Source of the DNA: Atriophallophorus winterbourni
Taxonomy: Eukaryota; Platyhelminthes; Trematoda; Plagiorchiida; Microphallidae
NCBI GenBank assembly: GCA_013407085.1
Contig: JACCGJ010001363.1
Coordinates: 1-64,000 of the forward strand
DNA: 64,000 nucleotides
Direction: 5' to 3'
The notes under the pieces were generated by a model that saw only the letters and a program-made list of their open reading frames with translations, did no database searches and was not told where the DNA came from. This document shows positions 32,901-44,900 of this stretch, one piece after another. The stretch's first letter is position 1. Each line of letters starts with the position of its first letter. Both the position numbers and the translations under genes were made by a program.

Positions 32901-35900
32901 ACAATTTTAATTCTGAGATTAAATACTTTGATTATTTAATTCAATTCAATTCCATTTTAATGGTCTAAAAAGCATATAGCTTTACAAAAAAATCACAGAA
33001 TAATATGGGAACTACGAATAATATAACAAGCAAAAATGGGATTCGGTTGCTTACTGAGCAGTTCAAGAATCAGGTAAAAATCCAAAGGGCAGAAATTGTT
33101 TTCGATTGGTGGGATGACAAATGTAGATGCATGGTGTTAAAATGTATAGTTATCTTCTATTATATTGTGTATCGTTAGTCGAACTTCCGGATCACCGGGG
33201 TTTTTTCAAACCGATTCGTTCGAACAGAAAACTGAGTTTTTTCTTGAGTGATTCATTAAATCTCATTTACTCTAGACAGTTGCAACTTGAAATTTTTCTG
33301 CAGTTTCATGTCATATTGAATGACTACATTCATTGCTGTGTGTGTGCTTAAAATAGACAAGAGCCAAGCATGACTACAAAATAAAAAAATACGAATTTGC
33401 GACTTCGTAGTGTGTTTGATTAGAACTCGTTAATTTCGCATATGATTATCTCAAAAACCGAGGCTCCTTCAGCAGGGTGTCGTAAAATATTTGAGTGCAA
33501 TATACCCTTTTTGCTTTGACAAAGTTTCACTCAACTTTAGGGGATTTGACATCTTTGACCGAGATTGATATACGCTTTAAGTTATCGCGGAGCAGTGTAA
33601 TCAACACAATAATTAAATGTAATTGGAAGCGTTGTTAATTTTTAGTGAATAAAAGTGACGGTGTTTCGGTACGTGAACGTAAATCTGGTTTTTCACCTAC
33701 ATTGGTTCAATTTGATCTTAACGGTTGTTACATTTGTTCAGCTTGCACACGCTGCTAGTAGTGAATACGCGTGAAAACAGAGACGCACTCAGTAGACATA
33801 CTCGTGATGTAAACCGGGACTTTGCGTTTGTGCAACATTTAGTTTATACACTGAAACAAAATTTGGTTAAAAGTTGTCCCCAAGGAGACTAATTTATTGG
33901 AAAAAGCTTCTGGATAATATTTCGCTTAAGATAAAACCTTAACCAGACCAAAGGGTGTAATCAGAGCATCTGATGTGACAAAAAGTATTTAATTCATCTA
34001 ACACTGTTGGTCATCGCGCAGCCATTAGTGAGTCTTAGTCGCGTAACTTCACTTGAGCACAACCGAGATTTATCGACGCAGATCCCCTAGCACAGGCAAA
34101 TGCTGTCGTCATTTAAGTGCAGAAAAACAAAGCCGTTTGCAACGATCATGTCACTTTGCACTTGTTACGCGCGATAGGCGAATTATCCGGTTCTATACAC
34201 ATGGTTGATTTGCACTCATCAGGTTAGCTATGTTGAGGCTGAGTGAACTAAATCTAAAAATAAGACAAAGCTCGCTTATCCTGATCGTGATGTCCTTACC
34301 GATGAGTACAAACCCACACGAAATTAGTCAGCTCGCTTGAATATGTATTGTAATACATGCAATTATACACAGTTCAAATGAAAGCTGCATTAATTTATTT
34401 TGGTTGCACTATTGAGCGCATTATTACGAAGACTCTTCCCAGAGAGTAATGTATGCGAGTAATTTGGATTCGCCATTAAGGTGTGATTCTCCAGGTTTAT
34501 CATGGCATGTAATATATCGGTGAAAATTCCAGGAACTTTACTGCTACTTGCCATCATCTGTGAATTTATTGTCGCGTGTACCGCTTCACATTTTAAGCTA
34601 TAATCAAAGACTTATGTCCAATGACATTAAAAGGTCTCACACGTATATTGTCACGCTTCATTTCCCTTTATGCTAAGTATAATTTTTTTATTTAGAATGT
34701 CAAGAAATTTCTATCGAATCAAACGATAAGTATATCTGAACCTGATCTTACTGTCTCCACCTGATGACGGAAAACAGCCAGAAACCGGTAGTGGTGTGTA
34801 AGGGATGGTGGATGTGAGCACCACAATACTTTGATAAGTAAAACGGTTATCAAATAACTGCCATTATAACACCAGCGTTTTTGACTTATACAACACAATT
34901 GCGTAGACTTTTTAATTCAATACCAATTAACGGCTTTCACGATTCTTTGGAAGATTTCTCGGATGATCGCCTCGTATATCGGGGAAAATTCGGATTTCGA
35001 AAAGAAATACCTCAACGGAGAAATCGAGGTAGAGTTTTCACCGCAAGGCACCCTCGCGGAACGGATTCGTGCGGGTGCAGCTGGAATTCCTGCCTTTTAT
35101 ACTCGTACTGGCTACAAAACACCCATCCACAACGGACAGTGTCCTATTCGATATGATCGTCAAGGGAATGTTACTGCTTTTAGTAAGCCCAAGGAGGTAA
35201 GCCTAGATCAACTTTAGGCACATAAGCTCTAAGCAGATTGGCAGAAAAGATAACAAGTCACTATCCTTTTTATACATTAGAATGTTTGAGAGTATTACTT
35301 TGTCCTAAATATATTTCTCAACCTCATTGAGTTTTTGTGATTCGATTTTATTTTAATTGGTTTTACTCAAGCAGAGTAGTTTTTGCCAGTAGGTGTGAAA
35401 CAAGTTATGCAACATTGAGAATTACTTGAATAAATCGCACCTTTTATAACTAGCTAATCTCGAAATTCGATCCGTGTCTACTTAATCGTGATTTACAGTC
35501 GAGTAATGGCTTTTCACAATGAGTCACAGATAAACCATTCAAGATTGTAATGCTTATCGCATTCCTAGCGCAAAATTAATTCATTAAACGAATTACACTA
35601 TTCGATGTAACATTTTGGAACAAAGACTCAGTTTCTTGAAAGCGGTAGAATTTTGTGTTGAATAGGCCTATGCGACCAGATAACATTTTTGTGTAAACAA
35701 CGCGGCAACAAGTAACTGATTGATCGTTGACCCGTTTTAAGTGCGAGTTCGTTTTGCGTCCAGCAATGACTCATCGCCAAACTTGGAAACAGATCTCAAG
35801 GAAGTCAAAACGGCGGCAAAGAAAGTCACACTAATTGATTTCAAAATGATTTGGTCTATAAAGCGAGAAGTTTCCGCTCCACTATATAATCCTAAAAGGA

Positions 35901-38900
35901 TCCTTGGGTGTTTTCTCGAAGGAATTTAAGTAAGAATACATTCAGTATTTTCCATTTAACTTCAGTTGCCCAAATGATGTTCTTCCGAAATGTGTTTCGA
36001 TTGCAAGCATTTATTTATATTGCGTCTCGCTTAAAGGATGACACTAATGATCATCGTTTAAAAGGCATCAATATCAGTTTGTAATCTATCCAAGAATTTG
36101 AGCAACGTTTGCAAGCTTCTCTTTTATTTACTCTATGTCTTCGTGCTTACCACCTTGTATGTAGACGCAAACGTTGAATTTTATACCTAATGAAGAATAA
36201 ACTTATTGACTTATCCCTATTTATTCAAAGCTGTGTTTATTTCGTTGATACTGCTTACCGAGATATATAAGCTAACTGCCGCCTATCTAAATACATTTGG
36301 AATCTTCTTCAAGTATGCTGAATTCCGGCAAATTGGTTCCTAAAATTCAATAAGTTACTTAGCAGTATGAAAACATTTTGGGGACCAATCGATGCTGGTT
36401 GTAAATGTGCCTGCCACCTGTTATTCTGATGCGTAAGGAAAAGGGTCTGGTAACGCAAACTCGATACGAATGTGATTATACTGGCCACCGGAACAACATG
36501 ATGCTATTCATTTTTGCTTAATTATCACATACATACATATCACAATGTCCGTCGATCAGATGTTTTTATCGGATATTTTTTATGCTTTCGGGCGCTACGT
36601 AGCTTCTTACAAACAGGGATGATTTCTTCATTATACAAACTGAGATGCTTGTACAAGATTTCAAACTTGTCATGAATTTATTTACCTAGCCGTCCGTCAA
36701 AAACCTGGGTTATTTTTCCACTAGCTTTAAAAACAGGTTTATCGCTCATCTAAATGTCCGCAAATCGGATTCACTTGACTATTTCTGAGTTCACACCAAA
36801 ACGCAATACTGAATATGATTGTGAGACGCTTTAGTCATCGTAATCTCATTTCACTAAACCACAATTTTTGAAAGTGGCTACTTTACACTCCGCAGGCTGA
36901 TCGTATAAAAGGTGATGTGTCTCGTGCCCTCATTTTATGAATATAATTCGGGCATCGGTATAATGGCAATATGTGGCAGTCATATACTCTCGACTTAAAG
37001 GTTTTCTAAAATGAGCGTTATTCAAAAGGCACCACATTTTATCCGCAATGTATAGATTTTTTCACCGCTCAATATAACCAAGCAAATACTACACTTGATG
37101 TGGATCATTTTGGTGAAACCCACATTGATATTAATGCCGATATTGCAAACACTCTAACTCTTTTGTTTATTCTATCGAAAAATTTTAGACTCGTCAATTT
37201 GGAGGCGTCGAGTACATATTGGAGGAGGCTATTGTTGGTGATTTCGCCCTTGTGCATGCTTGGAAAGCAGACCATGCTGGTAATCTAATATTCCGGTAAG
37301 TTTGCTTGTACTCTGTTGGCTTTCGGTGGTTCCACAACGTTGTGTGAATTAACCATTTCGTTAAAGCCATTTCGTTAAAGTCGTTTTAGTTTTGGCCAAA
37401 TTCGGCTCGATCAAATTGTTTGATCCAATAAACATTTCTATCAAGCGACCCTGAAAACTTCTAAACTTGGATGCTGCTTTGACGTAGTCAAATTGGATTT
37501 GGGAGACATTTTTGATTGATCTTCCATATTTATGCTTCGATAAATAAATGTATAACAATACCATAAACTAATTCATTCCCGTAATGTATCAAATTTATTA
37601 TAATTAACCAACGATTGGGTTTTTACTGAAATATTCCGGTTTACGTAAATTGAGATTCCGTATTTAAACGCAACTTGAGTAAATGTAATGATTCATTATT
37701 AATTATGTGATTACTACAAAATATGGATTCATTATTCCATATTTAAGACTGGTCATTCGTAACTTTAGATTGACGCAAGATAAAAATAGCTCCAATGCTC
37801 AAGTTCCGTCTATTGCAATCAGCCGAATCTAGAACGTTATCACAAATTCCAAGAGGTCAATTGCCTTTCGTAAATAATGGGAATGCTGAATTTGGTTTGT
37901 GGACATATCGAGAAAACTCGTCAGCACAGCATGACTCAACTAAATGAAAACAAATTGGCTTTCGCTGACGCTGTATTAGCTTTCACAACTTTAATTGTTT
38001 TTTGGTGCATTGATTTCATTATGGTAGCAAAACTGATGAAATCTTTTCGATCTGTATTAGTTTCTCTCTCAGCACGGTGGCCTAATTCATATACAGCGAA
38101 ATCAGAACAACTAATCGTAAGCTTTGGATCATTATTCCGAGCGTAATAAATCTCTGAGATCAATGTAGATGAAAATTAATGCTACAAGCATACGTGGACT
38201 AGGTTCCGAATGTTTTAGATACGGAACTACCGAACCTTTTGAAATCTTCACGATGTTGATCTCTTGCCCCAATGCAAGCAGTGGAATGACTTCTGATCTT
38301 GCTGACGATTGTTGGGTATGAGGAAGGGGTGGCTTAACCTAATATTACAATAGATGTAAAATTGCTTCAAACTGATTCTGAGAAAAGAACTGAAACAACC
38401 ACAGTGTTGCATACTAAGTCACAAAATGGTTCCTCATGTGAATCCTATTTACCTATTTATCACTGTTTCAAGTCTCACGTAACGTCACTACCCTATGACA
38501 GCCAACAGCTAGAAATCGGTTGCGTGTATTTGTGCTGCGGATGTGGGCGAAGCAATACATTAGAACGGAAGGCATTATGACTATCCAGTACATGCTTTCC
38601 TATCGATTTAATGAAGTATATCGTTGATGGCCGACAGTATTGCGACTTTGCAGGAATGAGTAGCTGTATGCTTCAAGATTCAATATTTACTATTCCTACA
38701 TACAGCTAATATTTTTTTCATATTTCGGTTCTTCGTGGTTAACGAACAAACCATTCACTTTGCTGTTCATATTAGGACTATTCATTCCGGACATACTATG
38801 CAATACAATAGAATTCTTTTCGTTCAGTTTCTTTCCTTTATAGATAAATAATAACAAGCTACAAATTTCAATCTGCTCGATGAAACTAAGTGGGATAATG

Positions 38901-41900
38901 AGTAGTCTTTCAACTTATAAAACAAGGTTTAGTGATGTCAACATCGGAACTGTGACGATCAGAGAGGCAAATTCAAAAGTTATTTAATTGCAACTCGACG
39001 CTTATGAAGCAGTTTAACTGTTTTGAACAAAACAATCATTTTTGTTAACTGAACTCACATTTTAACAAACCGTTTTGACTTTAGCTAGTGTTTATCAGTT
39101 TGTTTAGCGTCTTACCGAGATCATGTAACCATTCGATTTGCTTGCTTACCCTTTACAGAAAGACGACGCAAAATTTCAACGCAGCAATGGCCAAAGCTGC
39201 CAAAGTCACGATAGCCGAGGTTGAAGAATTGGTGCCAACCGGATCGCTGGATCCTCACCACATTCACGTTCCAGGAATATTTGTCGATCGCATCCTAGCT
39301 GGCATCGCGCCGGTAGGTAAAATCGAACGACGTCGCATACGAAAGCCTCAAGCTACGACCGAAAATTTAGAGTAAGTAGAGTTGAAAAGAGTGATTCAAT
39401 TTACGGTGTTTCATGATGTATATAATCAAAGCGGATGGCCAACGATTAGCCGTGAACCTACACCGTTTTATATCGACCAATGAAACAATTGAGGCTTTGT
39501 TCATTAAAAGTCTAGCTTTCTTTTTTCATTTTAACTGCCAATTATTTCTGGTTAAATGAGCGATCAAAATATAGCCTACACTTATAAATGCAATTCTTCC
39601 ATCATATATTGCATGATATATTTTATCAATAACTTCTTGTCATGGTAATGTCTTGCAGTCTGTTAGGCTCTAGAAACAGAACATGATCATTCAATATTGT
39701 CGACGAATTATTGGAAATTTCATTCTTGAGTTCAGCCACGCCTCTAATATTGTCCATGCATAGATTATATTCCCTGGGTGTTTGATTTTTCTAAAATGTT
39801 TCAACCATGATTTGCTTCAGACTCACATTAGTCATATACAATGAATAAGAAAAGCTCCGTTTCCATATAACGTGTAAGAGGTCATATAATCACAAGTGAG
39901 AAACAGGGCATGTTCAAGAAAACGAAAGTCATATATCTATTCGAAAATATTCGAAACCGCTGATCAAAGGCAACCGTAATGAACGAAAAATTCTGTACAT
40001 CTTTTGCATATAAATAATCGCTGAGATTATTCAACGAGATAAATTTGACCGTGATTTTTCAATAAGTGGTTTATAAAGATTTCTGTGTCCGCATAAAATA
40101 AGCAGGATAATTGTACCCATGCTCATCGTAGACAATAACGAATACAAATCTATGAATATGTCGTATGAAATGTTACTCATGAGTAACCCAATTGAGGAAA
40201 TGTTTATAAATAATATTGCATCGACCGATCGATGGACAAGAAAATATCATTTAATAAGCGACAGTCATTTTTATGCTCTTCATTTCGGGATAGGATGAGC
40301 TCCTTATTACTCAAGTTTCACGCCATAGTGCATTAGATTTGCATAAAACAAATGAGCAATCTGCTCCACGAGGTTTAACAAACCACAGACTTACGTGACT
40401 CGCATTCAGCAAAATGCGATTTGAACGGAATTCGATAAACTGGCTTCTATCCGAGGGATAAAAAAACAATTTTATTTTTTCTAATTTTTATGCCTTCAAA
40501 CCAAGTACTTCTTGCAATGGTCTATACGATTCGATTCGCCAATCTGTATAATAGCAAACATTTGAATTTACATAAATCAAATAACTTACCGTTGTCCAAC
40601 GACATCATTCATTATTGAACTAATGCCATTCTGATCAATTTCTTGTTACCTTCCTATTTACGCCTTCGGAGGAAGATTTTGTGCTTTTTCTGTAATGTTT
40701 CTCCAGAGGATTTCTGATTCGAAAATCAAATATCCATCTGCTCAACGTAACCCTTGGGCCAAACAATGAAATGAGTGATAGCCACTTTTGGTCTACAATG
40801 CCATAAACGAAATATCAAAATGCGATATCGGAAAATTTACCAAGTAGCTGCTAGTAAACGTTTATCACCATTATCGCTTGGCCAATTTCGAACCTAATTC
40901 CCATTGACCACTCATTATATGTTTCTATTTTTCGGTCATAGCCAACGTCAAGCAAACCGAATGCGTATTGTGCGTAGAGCCGCGTGTGAAATTCAAGGTG
41001 GGATGTATGTGAATTTGGGAATCGGCATTCCAACACTTATGCCAGACGTTCTACCACCTGATTTAGTGGTGCACCTGCATTCAGAGAACGGTGTCCTGGG
41101 TGTGGGTCCATATCCGTTAGAGTCCGAGGTGGATGCAGATTTGATCAATGCTGGAAAGGAAACTATCACCGTGCTGCCTGGTGCATCGTACTTCTCGTCG
41201 GATGAAAGTTTCGTTATGGTTCGAGGGTGAGTAGTAATGTTAATTTAACCTGATAATTATGAATTTCTATCTACCTATCAATCATTCAATCAATCAATCA
41301 ATCAATCTATCTATCTATCTATCTATCTAACTAACTAAATAACTAACTATCATATTTATTTGGAAGTTATGATGGCATCATGTAAAAAATTAATGCTCCG
41401 AAATCCCCCCTTAGCAATAATCAGCATAGTCATTTAATAAAATGTGCAACCGAACAGCACCTGCCAATATATGAGATGCTTTAAATTCCTCACGTAAAAC
41501 AGAGTTTGTAACAGCGGTACGATAATCATCAGGGACTAATGAGAATTTATACTGATCTTCAAGGTCTGTTCACTTTGGTATTGGTTACGCTGCTGATGCT
41601 AACCTGGTGAACACTTGAATTTAAAATTCTCTTTACTGGGTTTGCTCAAAACAATAAATGTGCTACCAAGTTTCGGAAGTCACCGAATTACGAGGTTAAT
41701 GGCCCACGACCGCTTAAACGGACACTTTTGACCACCACTATGGTGTACACCATGCTTAAAAATTGGAACCAGTATCAATAGAAACATCCAAGAGCGATCT
41801 AAAGGATCAGTAAACACCTTAAAACCGACGCTATCGTGCAAGTTGCCGAACCTCTTGTTACTGAGCATGGCAATGCTTAGAATCCTGATCGAAAAAACGC

Positions 41901-44900
41901 ATGTCGACCGACTCTATCGGAGTCGGCGATTTAATATACCCATTAACACAAGCCCGCCATCTTTGACATGTACTTATCTGCACAAATACTCATCATCAAA
42001 CACCTTTATCCATATCAGACATTAAATGTTTGTACACAAAAGTACATTGCTTGACAAATAAATTACCCGAGTTAATCGAGCTTCGTGAAAAACAATCAGC
42101 ACTCCTGATGTACATAACGGGAACCTTGTTCAATCAGCGATCAATTGAGGAGGAAATTTCCATACCAAACATGTTTCTTTTTCTTCGTGATCGTGTGGAC
42201 CGTGTAGGAGGAGGTGTTGCTATTTGCTATGATCAACGCCTCATGTTTAAAGAAATAAAAGACAACGATTTGATACTGGAAGATACACTTTGGTGTTCAT
42301 ATGAATTAGCAACAGGTGAAAACTGTGTTGTTGGTGTGATTTACCGACCACCGTCTGCAGACGAAGCATACAATGCTAGTTTACTTGAGAAAACTCAGCT
42401 GGTTGTTTCCAGATATCAAAACAACGTTCGGATCCTGAGTGACTTTAATCACCCGAATTTACTAAAAATCGAGATTACACCGGTGAATTCTCTTGATCAT
42501 CTTGAAAATAAAGTTTGCAATAAATCGGTCATAGTAAGTTTTTGGTAACGTTTCGCTTCTGAACACAGAAGCTTCGTCAGACCAAGGGTGACGGTACGAA
42601 CAGTGTTCAGGTTTAAATGGCATTCTCTTGACCAATCCTGAGTTCCCTAAGATAGACGGGGGAGATCAAGATAATTGATCACACCCCCTAATTGTTTATT
42701 AATTGCACAGGTCAGCGTTTGTTATCACACTGCTTACGTAATCATGTGCGTATTAGGTGTGATGTTCGTTAATCCTGAACACTGTTCGGACCTTCGTCTG
42801 ACGAAGCTTCTGTGTTCAGAAGCGAAGAGTTACCAAAAACTTACTATAACCGATTCATTGCAAACTTTATTTTCATGTTTATGGACTCACGATCGGTCTC
42901 GAATATTTTCAAATACTTCTCTTGATCATATATTCTACAAATTGTTCAACGAAATTCCTTTAATAAACCACATATCAAGCAGCACTCTATCTTGTTCTGA
43001 TGAGCGAGGAAAATGTCATCAAGTATATCCGCTATGAAGCACCACTTTCAAAGATTGAGCTCGCATAATACAAGAGCTCACACATTTACTCTAACTGTCC
43101 CTCACTCGAGACTAAACTGCAGACGACATTTTTTGCCGTGCGAGTTTGTTTTACTTGGAACAATCTGCCAGATAATGTTGGGAACTCACCAAACCAGCAA
43201 ACTTTCAAGAGAAGCCTTGATGTCTATTTGACCCTAAACCCGTGCATCGAAGAAAACTATACATCTTAACACCATACGCTTACATTTATTATCCCATCAA
43301 TCGAAAACAATTTCTGCCCTTGGATATTTACTTGATTCTTGAACTGTCCAGTAAGCAATCTAATCCCATTTTTGCTTGTTATATTATTCGTTGTTGTCAT
43401 ATTATTCTGTGGTTTTTTGTAAAGCTATACGCTTTTTAGAGCAATAAAATTGAATTGAATTGAATATCTGAAACGAAAAGAGCTAGTAAATCTCAGAAAT
43501 TGATAAGAAAAATCCTTACGGTTGAATTATCAATGGCGCTTCAAGAAGTCATCCGCTGGGCACCGATAAACGTTGATATACAACAATGCTGGTCATCGAT
43601 ACTTGAGAAAATTTACGAAAAAATAGAACTCTACTCTAAATATGTTTAAAAAACTGAAAAAAGGATTCTAATTCTTGATCCGGAGTCAAAACACGGAAAT
43701 GGATAAAGGTGAGAAACTGTGCGTGGAGAAGCCACATACTGCTGGTCACACCTGAATCCTGACAATCATACTGTTTGTTCAGGAACTAAATTACTAAACT
43801 TGTCCAGGAGGATAAAGAAGATTATCAAACCAATCTGATGGATAAAATTGAACGAAGGCCAAAGCTCCTCTTCGAGATCGTGAAGAGAATGGCTAGGGTA
43901 AAGCCAGGCGTTTCCACTTTACTTACTACGACAGGAACTACATCCACTGATCTCGAAGCCGCCAACGAACTCTCTCAGTTTTACTCCAAATTATTCTACC
44001 CTAACGAGCGCTTATGTTATGTTATGCCTGTATTCAGATCACAAATTAGCACAATACAGGAAATCGCTGTTAAACCCGAGAGTTTACCGGTAATGCTACT
44101 CGGGTTCAATACAAAAATCGCCGGGTGCTGAAATAACAATGTTCCTTTAAAAACAATGCGCTCGTGCTCTATTCTCACCACTCTGATCTTTTCAACCTGT
44201 CACTTATTGCAGCAAGGTTCGTACTGGCTGGAAAATTGAATTAATCGTTCGGATATACAACTACATATCCAGCCACGTTGTTGCCAGTGGTCTCTACACT
44301 TCTCGCACAATTTGTAGCTGAAGAAGGTATCAAACATTTGGAATAAAATAAGCTTCTTTCCATTGCACAGTACGGATTTAGGACAAAACAATCTTGTCTC
44401 ACTAATCTTCTCATAACTCTTGATAACTGGACTCGAGCCGTGGATAATGGATACCCAATCCATGCTCGTTACTTGGATATATCTGAAGCTTTTGACCGTG
44501 TTAACCACAGCATACAGCAACACAAATTGTAGCAGCTCGGGGTTGGCGGCAGTTTATTGGCCTGGATACAGGATTACTTGACTGGTAGAGTTATCAGGGT
44601 TAGAGTTGACGGGCACTATTCAGCCCAGTAGAAGTTACATGTGGCGTACCTCAAGGCTGTCTTAGGGCTAATACTTTTTCTCGTGTACGTGAACGATATA
44701 CCTGAAATCGTACGCAGCAAAATCAACTTATTTGCGGATGACATCAAAGTTTGGACTAGCTTACGCACCATAGAAGATTGCCAAATTCTACAAAAAGATC
44801 TCGAAGCGCTTGATACGTCGTCCTTATGAAACTTCCTACAATTCAACATTCAAAACTGTAAAATGTTAAACGTTGGTAAATCCTTCGAATTCATATACTC

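Larger units (their letters stand above)
30165..34953. other. SCOT intron 2 (4.8 kb), holding LINEs and a hammerhead unit
   Basis: GT-AG intron. Contents: RTE-type LINEs (30262-32878, minus), a CR1 3' end (32935-33165, minus), 1.5 kb of unassigned AT-rich DNA (33171-34734), and a hammerhead unit (34735-34835). Confidence 0.85.

Noticed and set aside
37100..37288. 62-codon frame over the fourth SCOT exon
   Set aside because: Wrong frame; the true exon (37189-37295) reads [20 protein letters not shown] in another phase and is flanked by proper splice sites.
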